This document shows positions 7,054-16,148 of a DNA stretch of 61,343 nt, in pieces; position 1 is the stretch's first letter; every line of letters begins with the position of its first letter. The stretch comes from Bacteroidales bacterium. Its GTDB lineage: Bacteria > Bacteroidota > Bacteroidia > Bacteroidales > UBA10428. The stretch lies in assembly GCA_016926235.1 (NCBI GenBank), contig JAFGOZ010000664.1, positions 1-61,343 on the forward strand. Direction: 5' to 3'. The position numbers and the translations under genes were made by a program. The notes under the pieces are model-generated. The model ran no database searches. It was given only the letters and a program-made list of their open reading frames with translations, and was not told the origin of the DNA.

Positions 7054-10000
7054 TAATACGTTTTAATTTTCCCATAATTATATCCAAATGAATAAGGTTC
7101 GAATAATGATGCTCCAAATGAGGCTGACACAACATATGAGTATAGATAATAATTGCCAGCTTGTTGAGACCATGCAAATGCTAAACCCATGGATATACAA
7201 TACTCTGGAAGAACGTCCCTACCAGCATAAATCTTATTACGTGGACCAGTAGCTAGTTTTAAACTAAAACGTTCTGAAGGTCCTGTATAATCAATCCTTG
7301 ACACCTCTCCCTGAACTCCAACATCAGTCCCTCCACCACCAGCAAGTTCTGTTAATGGTCTAATTTTTCCTCTGTCTCTTCCAGCAAGAATAAATATTAA
7401 ACCAGCATCAGCCTCTGCACCAACAAGTGATACTCCTACATCATCAGATATTGCTTCTGCCATATAAAATGGATTTGGAATTTTACCTAATTCTGGAACC
7501 CATATCATTTTAGAAAAGCGATAGTACATAGCAATAAATCTTTGAATTGTAGGCGCTGGCGCATCTGGTGTATGGTACCAGTTATTAAATATCAAAGTAT
7601 AAGCTCCAGTAACTGCACCATTAGCAAACTTACCGCCACCCAGTTTAGAAGCGGTACCACCAACTATAGCAGCTCCAAATACCTCACCTACCTTACCATA
7701 TTTTGAGAATGAACCTTCGTATGAAGTTGAGAAATAACCGGACATGAATGCCGGTCCAAAACTTCCTCCCCTGGCTTCTGCAAGAGCCCCGCTGGCTAAA
7801 CCATGTAATACCGCTCGACTTACCGCATCGTTATGGCTAATGGTTCCAACAATATTGGAACTTAAAGCTCCGGCAACGCTCCATAATGAATTAACAGACC
7901 CGGCCTTTAATGCCTGGGTAAGATCACCACCCACAAGCATCGTGTTAGTAAACCCTCCCGTAAAACCGCCTAGTGCAGAAGATGCTATCATACCCAGTGG
8001 AGCGGCAAAACCTGCAACAGTAATTTGTACTGCTGCCGAGATAATTGAGGCAAGCTCTTCGCTCATGTACCCTGAGGGGTCAACAAGGGAAAGCGGGTTA
8101 TTGAGACAATATGAGTACCTGTTAAGCCCCTGCAGGTTATCCGGCATTTGCACAAAGGGGTCGGGGCTGAGGAAACGACCAATCAACGGATCATATATAC
8201 GCCCATTCATGTTTATTACCTGGAACATATCCAGATGTTCATGGCCGGTAAAGCCCCTTGTGGTCGGGTAACCTCCTGCCGGGTACAGCTGGCTCCAGTT
8301 AGCCGGGTTACGCCGATTGCCCCATGCATCAAAGCTCAGGTATACGGGGCTCGTTTTATTTTCATCGGTATAGCAGTAAACCGAACCCAGGTTATCTTTG
8401 AGCATGTATCTGGTTTCGCTGCTGCCCGTGCTTTCTTTTGTATATAATGCTATCACACCGTCGGGGCTACTGATATAATGTATTTCTTTGTACGTGCCGG
8501 TTACTTCATCCACTTCTTTTTCGAACATACCGCCACCGGCATAGTATTTGGTAGCTGTAAGTGTACCCTCCATCTTTGTTTGCACCTTCACTCTTTCCCT
8601 GCTCGCACTATAAAAATACTCCATTTCAAAATCATCGTAGTTATACCTGATAATATGTAATTTGTCAAATGAGGTATAGTATGTGTTTTGAACTTCAGTG
8701 TATGGGGTATTTAAAAGAGTTCCGTCAACGGAAGTAACGGCATGCTTTCTCCCCGTGGCATCATCGTAATGGTAGGTACCAACACCGGTACGGGATTGTA
8801 TATTGCCCAGGATATCATAGTTTATGGTTTCCGTTGGGCTGGATGATCCATTATAATAAATAAAATGTAACCGGTTATATGCATCATATTCGAACTCCTC
8901 TTTCTGGTTTTTTAAGACATCCTGTCTTAGCTCTAAATTACCAAGTACATCATATTCATAATAGAGACTTTGAAGACCTGATGTTTGTATTGTTTTTATC
9001 AACCCCGTATTATCGTAATAGCTGTTTACTGTATGAATTTTCCCGTTTCCGGTATAATAGTCCAGGGTTTGTCCCTTCGCATTTGCTGTACCGGCCTGCC
9101 AATACACATCCCCACCCCCGGCTTTTTTCACCTGGCTCATATATCCGTATGTGTTATAGGTATACTCCAATGCAAAATCAGAGGGATAGTCCATTTGTTT
9201 TAGCCGGCTAAAGTTATCATATGTGTTTTCAAATACAAAAGTCTCGGTACCTGTTTTCTGTGTCTTTTTTATTACCCTTCCCAGGTCATCATATTCATAC
9301 TCTTCATAATCTCCGTTTGTCATATCTATCCTTGATAGTTTTCCTTTTTCCTTTGCCCCGTCATCATAAGTCCAGGTAGTTGTAGAGGTAGTCACACCAT
9401 CAGGTTCGGTGCGTGTTTTTACGCGGCCAAGTTCATCATATGTGAAAGTCGTTACATTAGTACCTTTTGTCTGTTTTGTCATTTCTCCAAACGCATTATA
9501 CTCATATGATATTTCCCCCAGGTCAGGGTCATCCAGTAATGTCTGGTTCCCCATGATGTCATATTCCATGGTTATGGTAAAACCTTTTTCACTATTCTCA
9601 AACTTCGTTTCAATAAGGTTTCCGGCGGCATCATAATCATATGTTAGCTTATCATTTAGTTCACACCCATCGCTGCATCCAAAACCTTCACTTGAAACAA
9701 GCTGGCCTCTTGCATTCACTGTTTTTGCCCGTCTGATGCCTTTTTGATTGGTTACCTCCGAGGTAAATCCATTGTATTCATAATCAACAGAATGTCCATC
9801 GGGTAATGTTTCACTATCTACACGTCCGAATACATCATAATAGTACTTTGTGTAGTTCCCTCTATTTCCGGCAATATATGGCAAATATACTTTATCCACT
9901 TGTCCCAGCTTATTATATATTTTATCAGCCAGTATCTTTTCGCCATTTAATCCGATCGATTTTGTACGGATTACCCGGCCAAGTGTATCGTAAAATTCGA

Positions 10001-13000
10001 TCACTGGTTCGTTACCGGAAGTTTGTGAGTATATATAGTATACTGCTCCATCCGGCTTATCTGCTGTATTATCAATACACCATCTCCTCTCTGTAAGAGA
10101 TTGTATGTTCCCGGGAGTGGTAGTTTTCTTTAACCTGCCAAATCCATCATACCTGAAAGTAGTAATAAGACCGTTAGGGTCTGTATGTGTTATCATATTA
10201 CCGGAAAAGGGATTATAGGTCATTGTTTCAATGTGACCCGCAGGATTTGTTTGCTGTTTGATAAAACGATGTGTAGCGTCATCATACATATATCCTGTAG
10301 TAAGAGCTTTACCTGTCCGGCGTTCTGTGGTGGTTTTCGTTATTACATTACCATATCCATCATAGGTGTAGAGTGTTTCAACACAATAGTCAAGTTCACC
10401 CGGTTCATCTGGCAGGTCAGGTTCTACTTTTTCCAGTTTAAGCAAACCGTCGTCAGCATAGTACTCAAATTCTGATTTTCTTATAATATCTTGTTTAGGT
10501 GCCGGGGCATGCTTGGTTACAGTTGCCGATCTTAACCTGCCCAACATCCACTTTGTATCAACTATATTATCATATGTGTTAACTGTAGATATAGTATATC
10601 CGTCTTCATATTCCATACTGGACTCCAAAATATTTCCATATGTATCATATGGTCCAAAATTACTGGTAACTGTGCTAAATGGAGTTGATGAACCCCTTTC
10701 GTATTTTTTTTCCACTGCTTTTGATATCCAGGGAAAATAAACGCCCTGTCCGTCATCCCTTGCCTCGTTGGTATATGTAACCTTCGATATTAATTGTCCT
10801 GTTTCGGTATTCCCAACTCTGGTTTCTGTTTCTTTTAAGGATAAATAGTAATAGGTTGAATTGAGTTCATACTTTGAGATAGTAGATATATCAGATTCCA
10901 CATCATATGCTATCGTCTTCATAAAGCCCAGTAAACCTTTGCCTAATCTATGTGCATGGGCATCCTCGTATTTATAGGTTATTGAGTTATTTCCACCAAT
11001 TCCGTCACTAGTTATTACCTCACTCACTACATCACTGGCGCCAATGTATGATGAAATAGGATAATTCGGGTCTGAGGTTTGAGAATAAACTGTATTATCT
11101 GTAAGGGGTTCATAATTAATACTTATCTCATTGTCTAAGCCACTTGTAATGGATAATAATAAATCATTTTTCTTCTTTTTTATAAGTGAGTAATTATTAT
11201 CAACGTTATACAATGTCCAACAATAATTATAACTGTCATCTGTACTTTTTGTAAATAGCTCAGCATAGCCATTACCATCAAAATCTGCAATATAAAACTG
11301 GTGATGCTCATTTGCAAACATGCCGTTAGAACCACCTGCTTTATCAAAATCAGTGCCATTGCTATTTGAAAAGTAGTAATATTTTAAATTATCATTTGAG
11401 GGTATTGAACCACTTATATTGTTCATAAAGAAATCTGTTTTCCCATCACCATTAAAATCACCCATATTAAATCTGCACCATGAAGTATAAGCAGTTGATC
11501 CTGTCTTACTATCAATAATATGAGTCTCATAATTTTTCCCATTTGAAAGAAGAATTCTCCAGTTTGTTGTTGATATCATCCCCAGAGCTCCGTAAACTAG
11601 AACATCGGTTTTCCCATCCCCATTGAAATCACCATATTTATAATCATGGTCTATACAAAAATCGGTCAATAATATACTAGTGACTGCTTGTGAAGGCTTT
11701 TGAAGGTTGAAACGAAGTATTCTTAATGATTCATTATATCCTATTGCCAAATCTGTTTTCCCATCACCATCAAAGTCAATAGGATCTACTTTAGATGTCC
11801 AGGAACTAGTAAATATCGTATATTTATTGCCATAATTAAAATTACCGCTTGAATCATACCATCCTCCGTAAATATATGTATCAGGATAACCCACATCCCT
11901 ATGAACCATGCATTCTGTCATGCCATCTCCATCAAAATCTCCAACCACTACACCATCCACATCAGTATGTGTAATAATATAAGAATTCTGTTCAAATCTA
12001 TTTCCTTCAGATAACCATAAATAAATTTGGGTACCAACTCCGGTAGCATGCGTACTAACCATAATATCTGAACGCCCGTCCCCATTAAAATCCCCTGTAA
12101 AAAAACCTTTCGCATGTGCTGGTAAATCAGGTTTATCTATACTTGCCGAATGGAAATAAAAACCTGGTATTCCTCCCCAATTCTCCCATGCAGCATACCA
12201 GAATCCACAATTATCAAATGTGCCGTTTTGATCATGATCATTGGCAACAAATATTTCATGTTTACCATTTCCTTTAAAATCAGCAGGATATGCTTCTGAA
12301 TATTTATTAACTCCCATTTGATTATAACAACGGTAGTTGGGATATACGATATCATCATTTTGCCAATTAAAACGTGTAGGATTAAAAGATTCCCCATAGT
12401 TATTGGATTCATCAATCTGAGTTAAGTGACTTCTGTTTGCAGCTCCAAAGTTTTCGTAAGTAAGACTGTATGTCCTATACGTCTGATCTGAATTTTTACA
12501 TTCAATCTTTGTGAGAATCTTTGTTATCATCGATTTTACACCATAGATGTAAGATTGTAATGTGTCCGGTCGATCTGCATATGTAAAAACAACTTTATTA
12601 TAAGCCGATAATCCTAAAGAAGAATTGGATGTATATTTTATACTTTTAATCCTGAATTCAAAATAGATCTGATCTTCTTTATCATATTCATACTCAATAG
12701 TATTCCCTTTTGTGTCCTCAATTTTTGTTAGTAACCAGAACATAACACCATCTCCGCTGGCAAGTTTTAACTGTGAATCCGTAGAATATCCATAATATTT
12801 TTTTAACCCAGACTTTGTATACACAATAAATGTTTCCGGGCCCAGACCTTCCATGCCGCCTGATACAATTTTTGAAAAGCTGTTGCTTTCTGTTCTGTAT
12901 GTTGCATTTTCAGCACCATAAGTAAAACCGGCATCCACCATAAGACGCTGGCCATCCAGCATAAAGCGGTCATCTGCATCAAAATCCACACCGTCAATTT

Positions 13001-13508
13001 TACCATCATGAAAGTAAGTAGAAGGACATCGGGTTATAAGTGATAATCCGGATAATCCAAAACCAATACCCAATAATCCATCTCCACCCTGGCTGTTATA
13101 GGTTATGGCCAGTTCCGGTGTCATACCAGCTGTTCCGGGAGAAACCGTTATAGGCATAGTATAACTTGCCCCGCCTGTAGGCGTAACACTAAACTGCCCG
13201 TTTATGCTGCCAACTACACCACCATCACTACCACCATGAATATCGCCATTGTCTTCCAATACAACAAGGTTTTCATCAGCTTTTGCATGAAAATAGTAAG
13301 AGCCGGATGCACTATATGAAAATCCTTCAGCGAGGTCTACATATTCTTTTGCAACATAACTATGTGTTCGGTAGGTTGGTTCATCCAATGTAATATTCAC
13401 AACCTCGGTTTGTGCTTTAGCTCCAATGGAGTAATGCATAAACAAAACCATTAGTGTGCATCGAATCAACCGGGCTATATATCTTCTGTATCTAATATAA
13501 TTGTTCAT
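7053..13508 (-). CDS. Giant SpvB / FG-GAP / RHS-repeat protein with variable C-terminal tip
   Basis: A 2151-residue exported protein shaped like a fused TcB-TcC toxin cocoon. It has a signal peptide (to about residue 33), a SpvB-like N-terminal domain (about 80-330, with TPELAITYNSQGG), at least seven FG-GAP/VCBS calcium-binding repeats (about 400-760, for example DFNGDGRSDI and DFDGDGKTDL), many YD repeats (about 1000-1680, for example YEYDDLGRV), and the RHS core (about 1700-1814, with GRFLSPDPF and NNPLSLVDPSGY). In TcC relatives an aspartyl autoprotease cuts just after such a DPxG motif. A glycine-rich bridge (1815-1976, ending GGKFANGAVTGAY) leads to a unique tip of about 175 residues (encoded by 7056-7580) that is beta-rich and not recognised. 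The gene lies 35 bp after the VGIGT gene and overlaps the next by 1 nt. A toxin role is likely but unproven; a cell-surface adhesin is the alternative. Confidence 0.85.
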   Translation of the reverse strand: MNNYIRYRRYIARLIRCTLMVLFMHYSIGAKAQTEVVNITLDEPTYRTHSYVAKEYVDLAEGFSYSASGSYYFHAKADENLVVLEDNGDIHGGSDGGVVGSINGQFSVTPTGGASYTMPITVSPGTAGMTPELAITYNSQGGDGLLGIGFGLSGLSLITRCPSTYFHDGKIDGVDFDADDRFMLDGQRLMVDAGFTYGAENATYRTESNSFSKIVSGGMEGLGPETFIVYTKSGLKKYYGYSTDSQLKLASGDGVMFWLLTKIEDTKGNTIEYEYDKEDQIYFEFRIKSIKYTSNSSLGLSAYNKVVFTYADRPDTLQSYIYGVKSMITKILTKIECKNSDQTYRTYSLTYENFGAANRSHLTQIDESNNYGESFNPTRFNWQNDDIVYPNYRCYNQMGVNKYSEAYPADFKGNGKHEIFVANDHDQNGTFDNCGFWYAAWENWGGIPGFYFHSASIDKPDLPAHAKGFFTGDFNGDGRSDIMVSTHATGVGTQIYLWLSEGNRFEQNSYIITHTDVDGVVVGDFDGDGMTECMVHRDVGYPDTYIYGGWYDSSGNFNYGNKYTIFTSSWTSKVDPIDFDGDGKTDLAIGYNESLRILRFNLQKPSQAVTSILLTDFCIDHDYKYGDFNGDGKTDVLVYGALGMISTTNWRILLSNGKNYETHIIDSKTGSTAYTSWCRFNMGDFNGDGKTDFFMNNISGSIPSNDNLKYYYFSNSNGTDFDKAGGSNGMFANEHHQFYIADFDGNGYAELFTKSTDDSYNYCWTLYNVDNNYSLIKKKKNDLLLSITSGLDNEISINYEPLTDNTVYSQTSDPNYPISSYIGASDVVSEVITSDGIGGNNSITYKYEDAHAHRLGKGLLGFMKTIAYDVESDISTISKYELNSTYYYLSLKETETRVGNTETGQLISKVTYTNEARDDGQGVYFPWISKAVEKKYERGSSTPFSTVTSNFGPYDTYGNILESSMEYEDGYTISTVNTYDNIVDTKWMLGRLRSATVTKHAPAPKQDIIRKSEFEYYADDGLLKLEKVEPDLPDEPGELDYCVETLYTYDGYGNVITKTTTERRTGKALTTGYMYDDATHRFIKQQTNPAGHIETMTYNPFSGNMITHTDPNGLITTFRYDGFGRLKKTTTPGNIQSLTERRWCIDNTADKPDGAVYYIYSQTSGNEPVIEFYDTLGRVIRTKSIGLNGEKILADKIYNKLGQVDKVYLPYIAGNRGNYTKYYYDVFGRVDSETLPDGHSVDYEYNGFTSEVTNQKGIRRAKTVNARGQLVSSEGFGCSDGCELNDKLTYDYDAAGNLIETKFENSEKGFTITMEYDIMGNQTLLDDPDLGEISYEYNAFGEMTKQTKGTNVTTFTYDELGRVKTRTEPDGVTTSTTTWTYDDGAKEKGKLSRIDMTNGDYEEYEYDDLGRVIKKTQKTGTETFVFENTYDNFSRLKQMDYPSDFALEYTYNTYGYMSQVKKAGGGDVYWQAGTANAKGQTLDYYTGNGKIHTVNSYYDNTGLIKTIQTSGLQSLYYEYDVLGNLELRQDVLKNQKEEFEYDAYNRLHFIYYNGSSSPTETINYDILGNIQSRTGVGTYHYDDATGRKHAVTSVDGTLLNTPYTEVQNTYYTSFDKLHIIRYNYDDFEMEYFYSASRERVKVQTKMEGTLTATKYYAGGGMFEKEVDEVTGTYKEIHYISSPDGVIALYTKESTGSSETRYMLKDNLGSVYCYTDENKTSPVYLSFDAWGNRRNPANWSQLYPAGGYPTTRGFTGHEHLDMFQVINMNGRIYDPLIGRFLSPDPFVQMPDNLQGLNRYSYCLNNPLSLVDPSGYMSEELASIISAAVQITVAGFAAPLGMIASSALGGFTGGFTNTMLVGGDLTQALKAGSVNSLWSVAGALSSNIVGTISHNDAVSRAVLHGLASGALAEARGGSFGPAFMSGYFSTSYEGSFSKYGKVGEVFGAAIVGGTASKLGGGKFANGAVTGAYTLIFNNWYHTPDAPAPTIQRFIAMYYRFSKMIWVPELGKIPNPFYMAEAISDDVGVSLVGAEADAGLIFILAGRDRGKIRPLTELAGGGGTDVGVQGEVSRIDYTGPSERFSLKLATGPRNKIYAGRDVLPEYCISMGLAFAWSQQAGNYYLYSYVVSASFGASLFEPYSFGYNYGKIKTY

Positions 13509-13543
13509 AATATATTAATTTACATGATTGAACTAACAATAAA

Positions 13544-15376
13544 TTATTTCTGCTCGAGTAATGATTCAATGAGCCTTTGCTGCTGCTCAATCTTTTGATT
13601 TTGCTCAGTAAGCTTTTGGTCTTGCTCGGTTAGTTTTTTATTCTGTTCAATCATGTAAAGAGTTAGTTCTTCAATTTTTTGTAATAGCACCTGATTATAT
13701 TTTGAAAGTTCCAGACCGTTTTCTTCCATGCTTGATGCCGGCGCTACATCCGGGAGGTGTTTATTCTCATTTATAAAGGTTTCAACTTCATTCAATGAAC
13801 GCAGCTTGTAACCTTCTTCGAATACAAAATCTGCGCCCGGCTGGGCTACTATCTTTATTTCTTTGGCTTCAATTGAACCGGTGGGAGTAATTACTACATT
13901 ATTAACAATACCTGTTGCATAATTATTGGAAGTGCCTAAATACATGTATGTGCCATTTTGTGCTTCCTTTAAATAGATACCTGCCTTTGGTCTGTCAGTA
14001 GTTGTGCTTGTTGTAGACCAGAAAATACCAGGGGTATATGCATTAGGCGTATAGTCTGTTGTTATTAATATCCCTGCATTGGTAAGGCTTTGAGTAAATG
14101 TGGTTTGGGTGGTGCTTTCGTTGGTATTTTTAATATTGAAATTAGTAAGCGGGGCATCAGTGCCGATGCCTACTTTGCCGCTGCTGTAGTGTATGCCGCC
14201 TGTGGTAGTGCTCCATTGCCCACCTCCAATAGGATTGCCAGCAAGGTCAGTAAAAGAACTGGCAGATATTGTTTCCGTTACTTTGAGTGGGCCTTCAACG
14301 GTAACATAGCCAGTGGATACTAATGAATTATGAGGTTTTAATGTAATGTTCCCTGCGCCTAAAGCATCAGCAGTGGAAGGATTTGCGGGGTATCCGGCTT
14401 CAATAATAATATCCCCTAAATCTCCACTAGAATTCATACATCCAGCCTGGATTGTAATATTACCTGCTTCACCACCTGATATTAAAGACCCAGCCTTGAT
14501 ATTTATATTCCCTGCATAAGCATTTGAAACATTTCCAGCAAGAATTTCAACATTTCCTCCGGAATTTGATGTACCAGTATAGGTTTTAATTCTTCCATTA
14601 TAAGTAGAAAGACTGCCAACGCTAAAAGATCCGTTTACATCCAATGTTGCCTGTGGATCATCGGTACCGATGCCAACTTTCCCATTAGTAACATTATAGA
14701 AAATATTTGGACTGGAAACATCCCATGGAGAGGTGCCTCCTGATGGGATATCCTGGGTAAACAAATTCCCGTTGGCATCAGTAACCAGCATGTTAGTTCC
14801 AGTGCCACTGCCTAAATTTTGAAAGCGGACTGTGCCATTTACATTTAGTTTTGCTGAAGGGGAAGTGGTGCCAATACCTACGTTGCCTGTACCCTGTGAA
14901 ACAACCATTGCCGCAATGTCATTACTTCCATTTTTTACGTGTAAAATAATAGGCCCCTGATAACTTGATAAAGCTAAAGCGTTTTGAGGGTTATAATTAC
15001 TTGGCTCTTCATAGACTCTTGTATACTGTCCATAACCTACCCCTATTGAACCCAATCCAGCACCATTATTATCAAGAAAACCAATATTAGGGTGAGAACC
15101 AGAATAAATATTGCCTGACACTTGCATACCTTTAAGTGTCAAAAAGTTGCTTTTACTTTCGATTATCATAGGTTTGGTATAAGGAGGATTAAGCAATGTA
15201 GACTTAATATGCAATTGATATTCCGGGCTTGAAGTTCCAATGCCAATATTTGTTGTAGTTGGGTATACCCACATGGCATTCCCGCCTTCATCATCCCAGT
15301 ATTGTCCCTGTGCAGAGTTTTGTACTAAAAAAACTAATAATGCGATTAAAATTAAAAATGATGCAATGCTTTTCAT
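13544..15376 (-). CDS. VGIGT-repeat surface protein with C-terminal coiled coil
   Basis: A 610-residue exported protein resembling the tail-fibre/adhesin-like proteins common in Bacteroidota. It has a signal peptide (1-24). Four copies of a GxVGIGTxxPxxxLxVxG motif start near residues 43, 165, 233 and 401. Between 273 and 345 a repeat of the form GGxAGNIxIxAG recurs about every 18 residues, which suggests a short parallel beta-helix. The C terminus has the standard block FEEGYKLRSLNEVETF and HLPDVAPASS, then a glutamine-rich heptad coiled coil (about 565-610). No S74 chaperone protease motif was seen, although the layout is similar. It begins the transcriptional unit that continues into the RHS gene 35 bp downstream, so a role as surface scaffold or partner of the RHS protein is plausible. 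Confidence 0.75.
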   Translation of the reverse strand: MKSIASFLILIALLVFLVQNSAQGQYWDDEGGNAMWVYPTTTNIGIGTSSPEYQLHIKSTLLNPPYTKPMIIESKSNFLTLKGMQVSGNIYSGSHPNIGFLDNNGAGLGSIGVGYGQYTRVYEEPSNYNPQNALALSSYQGPIILHVKNGSNDIAAMVVSQGTGNVGIGTTSPSAKLNVNGTVRFQNLGSGTGTNMLVTDANGNLFTQDIPSGGTSPWDVSSPNIFYNVTNGKVGIGTDDPQATLDVNGSFSVGSLSTYNGRIKTYTGTSNSGGNVEILAGNVSNAYAGNINIKAGSLISGGEAGNITIQAGCMNSSGDLGDIIIEAGYPANPSTADALGAGNITLKPHNSLVSTGYVTVEGPLKVTETISASSFTDLAGNPIGGGQWSTTTGGIHYSSGKVGIGTDAPLTNFNIKNTNESTTQTTFTQSLTNAGILITTDYTPNAYTPGIFWSTTSTTTDRPKAGIYLKEAQNGTYMYLGTSNNYATGIVNNVVITPTGSIEAKEIKIVAQPGADFVFEEGYKLRSLNEVETFINENKHLPDVAPASSMEENGLELSKYNQVLLQKIEELTLYMIEQNKKLTEQDQKLTEQNQKIEQQQRLIESLLEQK

Positions 15377-15880
15377 ATCTGAAGTTTTTAAATAATTTTT
15401 AGTTATTATGTTATTAAACTGTATTTAGCGTTAATCTCGTTTTACAATGAAATATAAAAGCTACTTTTTGTATTTACCTGCCTTTTTAATTATGCTAAAC
15501 ATTATTAAATAGTTGGATAAAAAATAATACAATGAAACATAAATGAAAGTAAAAATTATCCTTGCCCATACCTTTAAAACTGTTTTAAACAGTTTTTAAT
15601 CCTTATTAATTTAACTTTCAGTTCTTAAATTTACATATACTTTTTTAAACCACAAATATTTTTATAATTTCCAGATACTCCGATTATTGCATCAAAATAC
15701 TAAATGTCTAACGCCAAGGGATTTAACATTTTTTAACTTTTTATCAACAGGCGTTAATTTAGAATAATTCCATATTATTAATCGCCTGCTTGTTATATCC
15801 ATATAAAGGATTGTGCGGTTATTGTTGGAAAGGATTTCGGCGTAGGGTTTTTTCATGGTTCGGTTCGTGTCTATTGTTAG

Positions 15881-15969
15881 AGATGCCGAACCAAGTTCAG
15901 GATGACTTACTATAAGAAACATGAAACAGGTCAATATACGAACGTCATGCCGAACTTGGTTCGGCATCT
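15881..15969. repeat. Inverted repeat of GCCGAAC(C/T) type, 26-bp arms
   Basis: The left arm AGATGCCGAACCAAGTTC plus AGGATGAC (15881-15906) pairs with GTCATGCCGAACTTGG plus TTCGGCATCT (15944-15969); 24 of 26 positions match, with a 37-bp loop. It differs from the GACCTGACAG palindromes and represents a second dispersed-repeat type. Similar wording (GTCATGC-GAACTTG) is, from general experience, common in intergenic DNA of many Bacteroidota, but no copy elsewhere in this window confirms it. Confidence 0.7.
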
Positions 15970-16045
15970 GTTCCGGGAATCGGCGGATGCTGAGCCTTTA
16001 GCCCGGCGAAGCCATACAATCTCAGCATGACTAATACTTCTAATC

Positions 16046-16078
16046 AGACCTGACAGGTTTTCAAAACCTGTCAGGTCT
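16046..16078. repeat. REP-like perfect palindrome, copy 5 (TGACAG type)
   Basis: Arms AGACCTGACAGGTTTT (16046-16061) and exact complement (16063-16078) around C. It is 10 kb from the RAYT gene and shares the G-C stem variant with the copy at 6069. It sits directly downstream of a separate terminator hairpin, so its presence is not explained by termination alone. Confidence 0.9.
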
Positions 16079-16080
16079 AT

Positions 16081-16110
16081 AAAAAAAGGGCCACAGCAAA
16101 GCTGCAGCCC
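16081..16110 (-). terminator. Intrinsic terminator of the SusCD / CBM9 operon
   Basis: On the minus strand, GGGCTGCAGC-TTT-GCTGTGGCCC is followed by seven T residues. The stem is GC-rich with one internal mismatch zone, and the U-tract is immediate. It lies 38 bp after the stop of the gene at 16149-18044 and so ends the operon. Confidence 0.8.
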
Positions 16111-16148
16111 TCTCTACTTTAAGGGTAAACTATATACTACTTTCGTAA

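Larger units (their letters stand above)
15377..16148. other. Intergenic region with two repeat families and a terminator
   Basis: There is no supported gene. The first 300 bases are AT-rich and hold the leader and promoter of the VGIGT gene, without a clear TAnnTTTG box. 15881-15969 is a long inverted repeat. Around 15988-16029 a weaker ATGCTGAG / CTCAGCAT pair follows. 16046-16078 is a REP-like palindrome and 16081-16110 a terminator for the gene at 16149. An open frame at 15692-15967 on the minus strand is largely the translated repeat arm and is not credible. Confidence 0.75.

Noticed and set aside
15692..15967. 91-codon minus-strand gene
   Set aside because: The first third is the translated inverted-repeat arm (MPNQVRHD and SHPELGSASL wording typical of intergenic repeats); the rest has no recognisable feature.
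4169..16078. Palindromes as ordinary transcription terminators only
   Set aside because: They lack a consistent following U-tract, occur upstream of genes as well, and are near-identical in sequence, which independent terminators would not be.
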